Below, in pieces: positions 49,431 to 58,476 of a stretch of 64,000 nucleotides of DNA (positions are counted from its first letter, which is position 1; the number at the start of each line of letters is the position of its first letter). The position numbers and the translations under genes were made by a program. The stretch is from Microtetraspora glauca (GTDB lineage Bacteria > Actinomycetota > Actinomycetes > Streptosporangiales > Streptosporangiaceae): contig BBYL01000009.1 of NCBI GenBank assembly GCA_001570385.1, positions 248,001-312,000 on the forward strand, written 5' to 3'. The notes below the pieces were generated by a model, which was not told the DNA's origin, did not search any database, and saw only the letters and a list, made by a program, of their open reading frames with translations.

Positions 49431-50111
49431 TCACCCTCTGGTACCCCACCAGGCAGAAGGGAGGTCAGCGCGCGCCGGACATGACGGCCAAGGAGTCGGA
49501 GCTGCCGCCAAAGGGATCATGAGATGGGTGACCAGCCGTTCAGACGGCGTGGTCGAGGGATCACTGACATAGACCTCACGCAGCGGCCCCGCCGGAAGAT
49601 GGCCGCGCTCGGCGCACCAGGCGAGCAGCGCGTGCGCGGTGAGCGCGATCTGGTCGTAGGGCCCGACATGGGTGGCACGGGCGAAGGTGCCCCCGGGCAG
49701 GATGTCCAGCGACGTCCCGGGCGGCGCGCCGTGGCCGTGCCCGCCCGGGACCACCGTCCCCGGCAACACCACCGCGACCGTGACCGGGATCGTGTCGCCG
49801 AAGTCGACCGGGAACAGGCCGATGAGCCATACCGGCCCGCCGCCCGTCCCGGACTCGGCGGCTCTCTCCGGCCCGGCCCCCTGCCCAAGGGCGGCGAGCA
49901 GGCGGGCGACACAGGCGGAGGTGACCCGTCCGATCTCCTCCGGCGTGGCCGCGACGTCGCGGAGCGCCGCGACGCGGCGCGGCGGCTCGGTCACCACGCT
50001 CACCTGCGGGGCGGGCAGGCCGCTCTCCAGGATCCGTTCCAGGGTCTGGAGCGTGCGACGCCGCCGGGCCAGCTCGGTTTCGAGATCATCCCGTACGCGG
50101 GGATCCGGCAT
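49431..50111 (-). CDS. C-terminal half of split MerR/GyrI regulator
   Basis: 226 residues from ATG 50111, overlapping the first half by 26 bases in another frame. Starts inside a coiled coil (DDLETELARRRRTLQTLERI) and continues into a GyrI-like effector domain (ATHVGPYDQIALTAHALLAW, VYVSDPSTTPSERLVTHLMI). It lacks its own DNA-binding domain. A one-base shift in the overlap would join it to the HTH half; so this is a frameshifted gene, a sequencing slip, or a two-cistron version. After LVTHLMIPLA the tail is not family-like. Confidence 0.75.
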   Translation of the reverse strand: MPDPRVRDDLETELARRRRTLQTLERILESGLPAPQVSVVTEPPRRVAALRDVAATPEEIGRVTSACVARLLAALGQGAGPERAAESGTGGGPVWLIGLFPVDFGDTIPVTVAVVLPGTVVPGGHGHGAPPGTSLDILPGGTFARATHVGPYDQIALTAHALLAWCAERGHLPAGPLREVYVSDPSTTPSERLVTHLMIPLAAAPTPWPSCPARADLPSAWWGTRG

Positions 50112-50400
50112 CGGCCACCTGGTCCGCCGGGACCGGGTTCAGCGTTTCTCCGGTGTCCACCATCGGCCCGATCACGGTGGCGATCACGGCGAGAGGGACG
50201 TCGAGGGAGCGCAGCAGCCCGATCGCCAGGGCGGCCCGCGCCTGGCCGGCCCGGTAGTAGCGGTAGCCGCTGTCCGGGTCGATCAACACGGGTTCGAGCA
50301 GTCCGAGGTCGGCGTAGTTGCGCAGCTGTTTCACGCTGAGCCGGGCCAGCCGGGCGAACTGCCCGATGGACAACAGGTCGTCGTTCACGCGATCCAGCAT
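50086..50400 (-). CDS. N-terminal (HTH) half of split MerR regulator
   Basis: 105 residues from ATG 50400 (GGAGGGACC upstream). MerR HTH: LSIGQFARLARLSVKQLRNY, ADLGLLEPVLIDPDSGYRYY, RAGQARAALAIGLLRSLDVP. Ends ADQVADAGSPRTG, where the following coiled coil should begin; the other frame supplies it. Without it the product would lack dimerisation and ligand domains. Confidence 0.75.
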   Translation of the reverse strand: MLDRVNDDLLSIGQFARLARLSVKQLRNYADLGLLEPVLIDPDSGYRYYRAGQARAALAIGLLRSLDVPLAVIATVIGPMVDTGETLNPVPADQVADAGSPRTG

Positions 50401-50652
50401 GGTCCCTCCCCCCGTGGGAGAGTCCACTCAGCACGTACGCTCCCGCTGCTCGGGCCGCGTACCACCGGCGACGGCGTGTGACGGCGCCGGGAGACGACGG
50501 GGCCACACGGTAAGGAAGAAACCCTTTACCGCAAGGAACGCAAGGAAGGGACGGAAGGAGGGCGACCCCGCCGGGAGACCCCTGCCGGACCCTCCGGGTC
50601 GGAGTCACGGAGTCACGGAGTAGAGGACGGCGAGGAGCGGGAGGACGGCGCG

Positions 50653-51507
50653 TCACAGCCGATCCGCGTCAGCGATCACCTCGAGGATGAACTCGCCGAC
50701 GAGACGGACCCGCCGCTCGGGGTCGGCGAGCGAGGGGTCGGGCCAGGCGGTCGCCGGCTCACCACGCCGGTGGGCGAGGGCCGCCCGAATGAGCGAATGC
50801 CAACGCACGCCGAAGGTGTCGAGCGCGTACTCACCCGCGGTCTCCTTCGGGATCACCTCACCGGTGGCGATCGTGTGGTGCAGGCGGGGCGGGCCGAGCG
50901 CGCCCCAGGCCGCCAACGACTCCGCCATCCAGCGCGCCGGGACGAACGGCAGGCTTCGCACCCTCCCGGCCAATGCCCTGTCTGCCCAACTCCGCCAGTA
51001 GCCGTGCAGGTTGTCCAGGTTCCAGGCGCGCAGCCGGTCCGGTTCCGGGTCGAGGCCGAGCTCGGCCGGAGCCTGCCCCCGCACGGTGATCCCCCGCTCA
51101 CGCAGCACCTTCCACACCACCGGGTTCACATCGAAGCCGCGGCCGCGGCCGAAGGACGGACCGGTGTGCGAGGCCAGCGGCCGGATCTCCGTCACCGGCC
51201 TGCCGAGGTCCCCGGCCGACACGAACACCCCGTTCATCGTCCCCGGGACGGCCGGCCGAACCCGGACCAGTGCTCGCCCGACGGCCCGGGCGTTCCCGGC
51301 CGGGTGGAGCACGCGCAGCCGGCGTACGTCCCGCGCGCTGAGGTCGCCCTCCACCACGGCGACGCAGTCGATGTCGCTGCGTCCCGCGCGCCACGCGCCC
51401 AGCGCCGCCGAGCCGACGACGTAGAAGCCGGTGATCCGCCCTGGGAGCAGCCGGTCGGCGACGGCCAGGTAGCCGGTGACGGACCGTACGGCATCGGGAT
51501 GCAGCAT
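50653..51507 (-). CDS. nucleotidyltransferase with DUF4111-like C-terminus
   Basis: 284 residues from ATG 51507. ANT-type core: GFYVVGSAALGAWRAGRSDI, DCVAVV (GS...D-x-D). C-terminal helical domain (PARWMAESLAAWGALGPPRL, ALDTFGVRWHSLIRAALAHR) as in aminoglycoside adenylyltransferases. Could modify aminoglycosides or be a toxin/housekeeping NTase. ORF continues upstream to 51702 but those codons lack family similarity and a start signal. Confidence 0.85.
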   Translation of the reverse strand: MLHPDAVRSVTGYLAVADRLLPGRITGFYVVGSAALGAWRAGRSDIDCVAVVEGDLSARDVRRLRVLHPAGNARAVGRALVRVRPAVPGTMNGVFVSAGDLGRPVTEIRPLASHTGPSFGRGRGFDVNPVVWKVLRERGITVRGQAPAELGLDPEPDRLRAWNLDNLHGYWRSWADRALAGRVRSLPFVPARWMAESLAAWGALGPPRLHHTIATGEVIPKETAGEYALDTFGVRWHSLIRAALAHRRGEPATAWPDPSLADPERRVRLVGEFILEVIADADRL

Positions 51508-51744
51508 CCACGGAGTCTGCCACAGGCAGCCTTGACCACGCCGCGATACCGCGCCGCGACGACCGCGGTACCCGTCCACCTGCGCCGGAGAACGGGCGGC
51601 CCCTCCGCGGGGCATGGCGTTTCCCGCCGGGGGACATGACGTTCCCGCACCGCCTCGCGCGGTCGGTACAGTGCACGCGCTCGGCGCACATCGCCCCGGC
51701 ATCGCCCCGGCATCGAAGCCGGGAGCCTGCCGGTCGAAACCGGC

Positions 51745-51775
51745 TTGACCCTCACGTCACGAGAGACCGCAGGCT
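51745..51775 (+). promoter_or_regulatory. MerR-type promoter of tipA-like gene
   Basis: -35 TTGACC (51745-51750), 19-bp spacer, -10 CAGGCT (51770-51775); the spacer holds CTCACGT-C-ACGAGAG (one mismatch). Same architecture as the promoter at 23490. Leader of about 15 bases with GGAGGAG. Confidence 0.7.
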
Positions 51776-51797
51776 GGACCACGAAAGGAGGAGAGCC

Positions 51798-52556
51798 ATG
51801 AGCTACTCGGTCGGCCAGGTGGCGGCCTTCGCCGGTGTGACGGTCCGCACGCTGCACCACTACGACGAGATCGGACTGCTGTCCCCCAGCGAGCGGACCC
51901 ACGCCGGATACCGCCGCTACAGCGAGCCCGATCTCGACCGTCTGCAGCGGGTCCTGTTCTATCGCGAGCTCGGATTCTCCCTGGAGGAGATCGCCGCCAT
52001 CCTCGACGAGCCGGGCGTGGACGCGCTCACGCACCTGCGCCGCCAGCACGAACTGCTGCGCGGGCGGATCGTCAGGCTCACCGAGATGGCCGAGGCGGTC
52101 GAGACAGCGATGGAGGCCCAGATCATGGGGATTTCCCTCACCCCGCAGGAGCGGTTCGAGGTGTTCGGCGACTTCCGGCCCGAGGAGTACGCCGAGGAGG
52201 TGGAGGAGCGCTGGGGCGGCACCGACGCCTTCGAGCAGAGCAGACGCCGCACCGCCTCCTACACCAAGGAGAACTGGCTGCGGATCACGACGGAGGCGGC
52301 CGAGGCGCTGGCCGCGTTCGCCGCCGCGTACGAGGCCGGTGTTCCTGCCGACGGCGAGCAGGCGATGGACGCCGCCGAGCGGCACCGCGCCCACATCAGC
52401 CGCTGGTTCTACGACTGCGGCTACGAGATCCACAAGGGGCTCGGTGAGCTGTACGTCAGCGACCCGAGGTTCACGGCGAACTACGAGTCCACTGCGGTGG
52501 GGCTGGCCCAGTACGTCCGGGACGCCATCCACGCCAACGCCGGCCGCAGGTCCTGA
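51798..52556 (+). CDS. tipA: TipA-type MerR regulator with TipAS drug-binding domain
   Basis: 252 residues, ATG 51798 after GGAGGAG. MerR HTH (SYSVGQVAAFAGVTVRTLHH, YDEIGLLSPSERTHAGYRRY) and coiled coil; residues 110-250 form a TipAS domain (ENWLRITTEAAEALAAFAAA, HRAHISRWFYDCGYEIHKGL, LYVSDPRFTANY). TipAS binds thiopeptides covalently through Cys; here a Cys is present (WFYDCGYEIHKGL). It activates its own promoter upstream. Confidence 0.92.
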   Translation: MSYSVGQVAAFAGVTVRTLHHYDEIGLLSPSERTHAGYRRYSEPDLDRLQRVLFYRELGFSLEEIAAILDEPGVDALTHLRRQHELLRGRIVRLTEMAEAVETAMEAQIMGISLTPQERFEVFGDFRPEEYAEEVEERWGGTDAFEQSRRRTASYTKENWLRITTEAAEALAAFAAAYEAGVPADGEQAMDAAERHRAHISRWFYDCGYEIHKGLGELYVSDPRFTANYESTAVGLAQYVRDAIHANAGRRS

Positions 52557-52675
52557 CCCCCTCTTTCTGACCCACTGACCGGCTGACCGGTTCACCACCC
52601 GGCTGAGGTGGCCGCGCCGCGTCCTGATCACCGACATCGGCGTCCCGCGCCGACGACGGCGGCGAGGTGAGCCGG

Positions 52676-53266
52676 TCAGCCCGTACGGCCCGGCCCGCCT
52701 CCGGCCCGGCCCGCCGCCGTCATCCCTTCGCGGATGAGTCCCCACGCCCGTTCGGCGGTCCGGCGCCGAGCGGGGGCCGGAGTCCTGGCCAGGATCCCGG
52801 CGAGCATGCCGACGGCCAGGAGGAGATCGCCGCTGGTGAGGTCGCTCCGGATGCCGCCCGCTCGCTGGGCTCTGGAGAGCGGAGCCCCCAGCAGGGTCTC
52901 CACACGGGCATGGACGTCGCGGATGCGCGGGTCGATCGGCGCCATGCTGACCATGTCGATGAACGCGGTCGAGGCGATGGTCTGCTCGGTGATGAGCGTC
53001 AGCAGGTCGGTGAGTGTGGTGCCGGGTTCGGCCGCCAGCGCCTCCAGATCGTTCACGCTGTCCTCGAACACGGCCAGGGCCAGGCTGACGCGGTCGGGAA
53101 AGTGCCGGTAGAGGCTGCCCTGACCGACCCCCGCCCTGCGGGCGACCAAGCTGAGCGGCGCGTCGTAGCCGGCGTCGGCGAAGACCTCGCGAGCCGCGGC
53201 TATCAGCGCCGCACGGTTCTCCGCGGCGGCACTGGGCCCTCTGTTGGGTCGACGCGTAGCAGGCAC
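52676..53266 (-). CDS. TetR family regulator of the SDR/KstD operon
   Basis: 196 residues from GTG 53266 (VPATRRPNRGPSAAAENRAA). HTH: VFADAGYDAPLSLVARRAGV, GQGSLYRHFPDRVSLALAVF. The start is 7 bases after the TAAAAT -10 box, so a leaderless message is expected; an upstream ATG at 53344 would run through the operator and is unlikely. It is divergent from the SDR/dehydrogenase genes, with a 28-bp perfect palindrome between. Confidence 0.92.
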   Translation of the reverse strand: MPATRRPNRGPSAAAENRAALIAAAREVFADAGYDAPLSLVARRAGVGQGSLYRHFPDRVSLALAVFEDSVNDLEALAAEPGTTLTDLLTLITEQTIASTAFIDMVSMAPIDPRIRDVHARVETLLGAPLSRAQRAGGIRSDLTSGDLLLAVGMLAGILARTPAPARRRTAERAWGLIREGMTAAGRAGGGPGRTG

Positions 53267-53278
53267 AGCGGGTATTTT

Positions 53279-53306
53279 AACAACCGGACAATATTGTCCG
53301 GTTGTT
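53279..53306. promoter_or_regulatory. 28-bp perfect palindromic operator
   Basis: AACAACCGGACAAT followed by its exact reverse complement. It covers the upstream edge of the TetR -10 box (TAAAAT, 53279-53274) and sits about 13 bases before ATG 53319 on the other side. Confidence 0.9.
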
Positions 53307-53318
53307 TGCGGAGGCGAC

Positions 53319-53420
53319 ATGACCGACGGGACCGCACGAACCACCGGTCCTGATCAGCACGGCCTCCGACGCCAGTCGGCCTCACCGGACCTGGCGCCCA
53401 CCTTCCCCCCAAAGGACTGA
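53319..53420 (+). CDS. 33-residue upstream ORF
   Basis: ATG 53319 preceded by GCGGAGGCGAC, the best ribosome site in the region; 33 codons (MTDGTARTTGPDQHGLRRQS), stop 53420, 4 bases before the SDR start. No family recognised. It may be a leader for coupled translation of the SDR gene or a small protein. Confidence 0.4.
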   Translation: MTDGTARTTGPDQHGLRRQSASPDLAPTFPPKD

Positions 53421-53424
53421 GCGC

Positions 53425-54183
53425 ATGACCACCGACACCTTCACCGACCGCGTCAGCCTCATCACCGGCGCGGGCTCCGGAATCGGCCGCGCCATGGCCC
53501 TCGCCTTCGCCAAAGCAGGCGCCCGCGTCGTGGCCTGTGACATCAACGCGGAAAGCGCCGATCGGACCGCCGCCGAGATCGGCGACGCCGCCATCGCCGT
53601 CGCCGCCGACATCTCCGACGAGGAGGCGGTCACCGCGCTGGTCGAGCGGGCCGTCGGCGAGTACGGCCGCATCGACGTGCTGTGCAACAACGCCGGAATC
53701 ATGGACGACATGGCCCTGCCCGCCGACGTCACCCTCCAGCTATGGGAACGCGTCCTGCGGGTCAACCTCACCGGCACTTTCCTGCTCACCCACGCCGTTC
53801 TCCCCCACATGCTCGCCCAAGGCGCCGGCGCCATCGTCAACACCGCCTCCGAAGCCGGCATCCGCGGCGGCGCCGCCGGCGCCGCCTACACCGCCTCCAA
53901 GCACGGCGTCGTCGGCCTCACCCGCAGCGTCGCGTGGGCATACGCCAAAAGCGGCATCCGCTGCAACGCCATCCTCCCCGGCCCCACCATGACCGGCATC
54001 GTGGAGTCCGCCGCCTCCTTCGACCCCACCGGCCTGGCCCGCCTCGCCCCGGTCCTCGCCCTCGGCGAGAGCATGGCCCAACCCGAGCAGATGGCCGACG
54101 CCGCCCTCTTCCTCGCCTCCGGCGCCGCCTCGTTCATCAACGGCGCCATCGTCCCGGTCGACGGCGGCTGGTCGGCCGCCTGA
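53425..54183 (+). CDS. SDR family oxidoreductase
   Basis: 252 residues, classical short-chain dehydrogenase. Cofactor loop LITGAGSGIGRAMALAFAKA (TGxxxGIG), NNAGIMDD, active-site Ser in NTASEAGIRGG and YxxxK in AYTASKHGVVGL; C-terminal GGWSAA. Acidic residue after strand 2 (ACDIN) suggests NAD preference. First of two enzymes behind the palindromic operator; likely oxidises a steroid- or terpenoid-like alcohol (inference). Confidence 0.95.
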   Translation: MTTDTFTDRVSLITGAGSGIGRAMALAFAKAGARVVACDINAESADRTAAEIGDAAIAVAADISDEEAVTALVERAVGEYGRIDVLCNNAGIMDDMALPADVTLQLWERVLRVNLTGTFLLTHAVLPHMLAQGAGAIVNTASEAGIRGGAAGAAYTASKHGVVGLTRSVAWAYAKSGIRCNAILPGPTMTGIVESAASFDPTGLARLAPVLALGESMAQPEQMADAALFLASGAASFINGAIVPVDGGWSAA

Positions 54184-54220
54184 CGCGTCACGCACACCCC
54201 CAGATCGAAGGATCAGCACG

Positions 54221-55852
54221 ATGACAGAGCAGTGGGACACCCACGTCGACGTCCTCATCGCGGGAACCGGCGCGGCCGGGCTGACCGCGGCCATCACCGC
54301 CGCCGACGCCGGGCTCGGCGTCCTCGTCGTGGAGAGCACCCCGAAGTGGGGCGGCACCACGGCCGTCTCCGGCGGCGGCCTGTGGATGCCGGTCAACCCG
54401 CTCATGATCCGGGCCGGCGTCCCGGACTCCGTCGAGGAGGCCCTGCAGTACATGCAGGCGTCCATCGGCGACGCCGGCCCCGCCTCCTCCCCCGAGCGCA
54501 GGCGCGCCTTCCTCGACAACGGGCCCGCGGTGATGCGGCTGCTCGGCCGCCTCGGCGTCCGCTGGACCCGGGCCAAGGACTACCCCGACTACTATCCCGA
54601 CCGCCCCGGCGGCAAGGTGGGCCGCGGAGTCGAGGTGGCGCCCTTCGACACCAAACTGCTCGGCGCCTGGTACGCCACCGCCCGCGCCGCAGACGGGCTT
54701 CCCGCACCGGTGACCACAGACGACGTGTGGCTGCTGGCGCGGGCCTGGTCCACCCCCAGAGGCTTCGTCCGCGGCGCCCGCTTCGTCTTCCGCACAGTCG
54801 GCGGCCTCGCGTCCGGCAAGCGGCTGGTGGGCCTGGGCGGCGCCCTGAGCTGCTCCCTCATGCACATCGTCCGCACCCAGCAGACCCCGGTCTGGTTGTC
54901 GTCGCCGATCGTCGAGTTGATCACCGAGGACGGCGCCGTCGTCGGCGCGGTGATCGACAAGAAGGGCCGCCGGATGCGCGTACGCGCGCGGCGCGGCGTC
55001 GTACTCGCCGCCGGGGGCTTCGCCCGTAACGCGGAGTGGCGGCAGAAGCACCACGGCATCCCCGGCTACTCCGCCGCGCCGGAGGGAGACCTCGGCACCG
55101 CCATCGACCTCGGCGCCAGGGCCGGGGCCGCGCTGGAACTCATGGACGACGCCTGGTGGGGCGCGGGCACCGTCGGCCCCGACGGCACCCACGGCTTCAT
55201 TCTGTCGGAGCGTTCCATGCCGTTCTCCATCGTGGTCGACGCGGCCGGCGAGCGCTTCACGAACGAGTCGGCCTCCTACATCGACTTCGGCCACGCCATG
55301 CTCTCCCACACCGTGCCGGGGCCGACCTGGCTGGTCACCGATGTCCGGCACGCCCGCCGCTACCTGTCCACCGCCTACGTGGGCCGCAAGAAGCAATGGC
55401 TGGCCGCCGGCACCCTGGTCGAGGCCGCGTCGCTGCACGAACTCGCGGACATCACCGGCATGGATCCGGTACGGCTGGCCGCGACCGTCAAACGGTTCAA
55501 CGGCTTCGCCCGCACCGGCGTTGACGCCGACTTCGGGCGCGGCAGGACCGTCTACGACAATTACTACGGCGACCCCAGGGTCAAGCCGAACCCCAACCTC
55601 GGCCCGCTGGAGCGCGGCCCCTTCCGCGCCCTGCGGCTCTACCCCGGCGACCTGGGCACCAAGGGCGGCCTGCTGACCGACGCCGACGCCCGCGTGCTCC
55701 GCGAGGACGGCACCGTCATCCCCGGCCTGTACGCCGCGGGCAACACCACCGCCTCGGTCATGGGCCGCACCTACCCCGGTCCCGGCTCGACCATCGGCCC
55801 GGCCGTCGTCTTCGGCTACCGCGCCGCACGGCACGCCGCCACGCCCGCCTGA
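54221..55852 (+). CDS. FAD-dependent dehydrogenase, 3-ketosteroid-delta1-dehydrogenase-like
   Basis: 543 residues of the KstD/fumarate-reductase flavoprotein family. FAD motif DVLIAGTGAAGLTAAITAAD; second FAD segment GRRMRVRARRGVVLAAGGFA; substrate region with YPDYYPDRPGGKVGRG and VSGGGLWMPV; C-terminal GNTTASVMGRTYPGPGSTIG, PAVVFGYRAARH. It should introduce a double bond next to a ketone in a steroid-like ring. Located 37 bases after the SDR in one operon controlled by the TetR. The exact substrate is not shown. Confidence 0.9.
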   Translation: MTEQWDTHVDVLIAGTGAAGLTAAITAADAGLGVLVVESTPKWGGTTAVSGGGLWMPVNPLMIRAGVPDSVEEALQYMQASIGDAGPASSPERRRAFLDNGPAVMRLLGRLGVRWTRAKDYPDYYPDRPGGKVGRGVEVAPFDTKLLGAWYATARAADGLPAPVTTDDVWLLARAWSTPRGFVRGARFVFRTVGGLASGKRLVGLGGALSCSLMHIVRTQQTPVWLSSPIVELITEDGAVVGAVIDKKGRRMRVRARRGVVLAAGGFARNAEWRQKHHGIPGYSAAPEGDLGTAIDLGARAGAALELMDDAWWGAGTVGPDGTHGFILSERSMPFSIVVDAAGERFTNESASYIDFGHAMLSHTVPGPTWLVTDVRHARRYLSTAYVGRKKQWLAAGTLVEAASLHELADITGMDPVRLAATVKRFNGFARTGVDADFGRGRTVYDNYYGDPRVKPNPNLGPLERGPFRALRLYPGDLGTKGGLLTDADARVLREDGTVIPGLYAAGNTTASVMGRTYPGPGSTIGPAVVFGYRAARHAATPA

Positions 55853-55966
55853 GAACCACCAGGACCCCGCCCAGAACGGCAGCCACGAACGGCGGCGCCT
55901 TCCCACGCGAAGGCGCTGCCGCCGGGCCACGGCGTCAGCACGCCGCGCCGGGACGCCCGCCACATC

Positions 55967-56062
55967 CTCTTGCAGAACCTTGAAGTGGTGGGTGGAGGTG
56001 GACTTGCTGACGGGGATGTCGAAAGCCCCGCAGGCGATGTCCTCGCCGGTGGCGTCGAGCCT
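55967..56062 (-). pseudogene. ArsR-type HTH fragment
   Basis: Minus-strand RLDATGEDIACGAFDIPVSK, STSTHHFKVLQE matches the recognition-helix region of ArsR-like regulators (CGxFDlPVSKSTxTHHFkvL). About 32 codons remain. The rest of the 369-base gap (55853-56221) shows no gene. Confidence 0.6.
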
Positions 56063-56221
56063 GGACCCGCGCACCGAGCAGGGACCGGCGTCCGCTACAT
56101 GTGGGCCGCGGACGTGTGCCACAGGCCGTCCCACGACACGATCCGGAGCCATTCCATGGGAGGGTTACCGCATTCACCTGCGTGAAATGCAACCGAAACA
56201 CCGGCTGGCCAGGATGGCGTC

Positions 56222-56926
56222 ATGATCAGGGCGATTCTGTTCGACCTCGACGAGACCCTTTTCGACCACCGCCAGGCGGTCGCCTACGCCGCGACCACCT
56301 GGACGGAGTCGTTCTCGCCCGGGCACGAACTGCTGACAGAGGTCCCCGCCCTCTGGCTGGACCTGGAGGACAGACACCTCCCCTCCTGGTACGCCGGGGA
56401 GTGCTCCTTCGACGAGCAGCGCCGCAGGCGGCTCCGGGACTTCTGCCGGCGCCTCGGCCTGCCCCTCCCCACCGACCTCGACGCGGCGTACGGGGACTTC
56501 CTCCTGCACTACGAGGCCGCCTGGGCGGCCTTCCCCGACGCCGCCCAGGCGATGGACGCGCTGTCCGGCCTCGGCCTGACGCTCGGCGTGCTCACCAACG
56601 GCGTACCGGTCCAGCAGGAGGCGAAACTGCGCCGCATCGGCCTGATGGACCGTCTCGACCCCGTCCTGTCCCCCGACGCGCTCGGCGGCAACTTCAAACC
56701 CACCGCCGCGTGCTACCTCGCGGCGGCCGCCAAACTCGGCCTGCGCCCGCAGGAGATCCTCCTCGTCGGGGACAACCGCGACCTCGACGCGATCGGCCCC
56801 ACCACGGTGGGCATGCACGGCGTCTGGCTCGACCGCTACGGCACACCCCAGGAGCGGGACGACCACGCGACCGGCGGCCCTCCCCGGATCGCCTCGCTCC
56901 TGGAACTCCCCGCGCTGCTCAACTGA
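56222..56926 (+). CDS. HAD family hydrolase (YjjG-like)
   Basis: 234 residues. Motif I ILFDLDETLFDH (nucleophile Asp in DLDET), motif II LGVLTNG, motif III Lys in GGNFKPT, motif IV ILLVGDNRDLDAIGP. Helical cap after motif I. Phosphomonoesterase on a nucleotide or sugar phosphate. Confidence 0.93.
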   Translation: MIRAILFDLDETLFDHRQAVAYAATTWTESFSPGHELLTEVPALWLDLEDRHLPSWYAGECSFDEQRRRRLRDFCRRLGLPLPTDLDAAYGDFLLHYEAAWAAFPDAAQAMDALSGLGLTLGVLTNGVPVQQEAKLRRIGLMDRLDPVLSPDALGGNFKPTAACYLAAAAKLGLRPQEILLVGDNRDLDAIGPTTVGMHGVWLDRYGTPQERDDHATGGPPRIASLLELPALLN

Positions 56927-57045
56927 CCCATGTCATCTTCTCGGCAGCGCCGGCCGAGGAGGGGGCTCACCCGCATGCCCGGTAACAGAGCCTGCTCGAT
57001 GGTCTGCGGACCCCGGAGGTGGACGGCGGTCCACATGGTGGATCC

Positions 57046-58476
57046 TCACGCGGTGGCCTCCCTTACCGCGGTCCGGATTTCGTCCAGCAGGGCGGTGAGG
57101 TCGGCTTCGGTGGTCTCCGGGTGGAGGATGCAGGCACGCAGCGCCGCCGTGCCGGAGAGCCGGGTGCCGGTGAGGAAGGCGTGGCCGCGGCCTTGCACGA
57201 TGGCGGGGATGGCCTGGTTCAGTGCGTCTGTCGCGGCCGAATCGAGCGTGACGGACCGATAGCGGAAGGCGATGACGGAGGTGACGGCCGGTGCGAGCAG
57301 GTCGAAGTCGTCGGAGGCTTCGACCATGGCGGCGAGGGTGCGCGCGAGCCGGGTGGTTCGCCCCACCAGGCGGACGATTCCCTCGCGCCCGAGGTGGGAG
57401 ATCGTGGCCCACACCCGCAGCGCGCGGAACGGACGGGTCTGTTCGGGTCCGTACTCGGAAAACCACCCCAGTGCGTCGGCCTCGTCGTCGCGAAGATAGG
57501 GCGGTACGAGGCTGAAGGTGTCGCGCGCTCCGACGGGATCGCGGAAGAGGACGCAGCCGGCGTCGACGGGGACGCCGAGCCACTTGTGCGGGTCCAGGAC
57601 GAGGGAATCCGCCAGTTCCAGCCCGGCGTAGAGGTGGCGGGCTCCCTCGGCGAGAATGCCGAGGGCGCCATAGGCGCCGTCGATGTGGAACCACAGCCCG
57701 CATTCACGGGCGATCCCGGCGACTTCTTCCAGAGGGTCGACAGTGCCGGTGTTCACCGTCCCCGCGCTGGCCGCGACGAAGAACGGCCGCACGCCCGCCT
57801 CCCTGTCCGCCGTGATCAGGCGGCGCAGTGCGCCGGTCTCCATGCGGTAGGCGCCGTCGACCGGAACCGTGCGGATGTACCGACTTCCCATACCGAGGAG
57901 TTCCGCCGCCTTGCGCAGACAGCTGTGTGCCTCGGCCGAGGCGTAGATCGCCAGCGGACGCTGTCCGTACAGACCCGTCTCGCGCACGTTGTGGCCCTGT
58001 CGGCGGACAGCCCGCTGTCGGGCGGTGGCCATCGCGATGACGGTGGCCACCGAAGCCCCGCTCGCCAGCAGTCCGGCCCCCGGTTGGTACGGGAAGTCCA
58101 CCAGCTCCGCCAGCCACCGCACGACGGTACGCTCCAGCAGGACACCGGCGTGTTCTCCCCCGGCGCAGCTCGGGTTCATCGCCGCGGCCAAAGGCGCGAC
58201 CAGGACACCGGCGGGCGAGGGCGGGGAGTTGACCCAGCCGAAGAACCGGGGATGCCCGTTGCCCATCGGGTAGGGCAGGATCCGGTCGCGCACGTCGTGC
58301 AGCAGGTCCGCCAAGGGGCGCCCCGCCCCGGGCAGCGGCTGCCGGGTAAGCCATGAGCGGTCCGCTTCGGCCACCGGACGCCACACCGGCCCGCCGGGCA
58401 CGGCGGCCAGATGATCGACTGCCAGGTCCACCGCCGACCGGCCCGCTCGTCGCAGGTCATCCATCATGGCCTCCAT
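57046..58476 (-). CDS. PLP-dependent group II amino-acid decarboxylase
   Basis: 476 residues. AADC family: substrate loop NGHPRFFGWVNSPPSPAGVL, PLP-His in YASAEAHSCLRKAAELLGMG, PLP Asp/Ala in WFHIDGAYGAL, and PLP-Lys in LDPHKWLGVPVD. Decarboxylates an aromatic amino acid, glutamate or similar. ATG 58476; ATG 58464 with GGAGG 5 bases upstream is an alternative. It overlaps the stop of the XRE-cupin regulator by 20 bases, so the two are one operon. Confidence 0.93.
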   Translation of the reverse strand: MEAMMDDLRRAGRSAVDLAVDHLAAVPGGPVWRPVAEADRSWLTRQPLPGAGRPLADLLHDVRDRILPYPMGNGHPRFFGWVNSPPSPAGVLVAPLAAAMNPSCAGGEHAGVLLERTVVRWLAELVDFPYQPGAGLLASGASVATVIAMATARQRAVRRQGHNVRETGLYGQRPLAIYASAEAHSCLRKAAELLGMGSRYIRTVPVDGAYRMETGALRRLITADREAGVRPFFVAASAGTVNTGTVDPLEEVAGIARECGLWFHIDGAYGALGILAEGARHLYAGLELADSLVLDPHKWLGVPVDAGCVLFRDPVGARDTFSLVPPYLRDDEADALGWFSEYGPEQTRPFRALRVWATISHLGREGIVRLVGRTTRLARTLAAMVEASDDFDLLAPAVTSVIAFRYRSVTLDSAATDALNQAIPAIVQGRGHAFLTGTRLSGTAALRACILHPETTEADLTALLDEIRTAVREATA

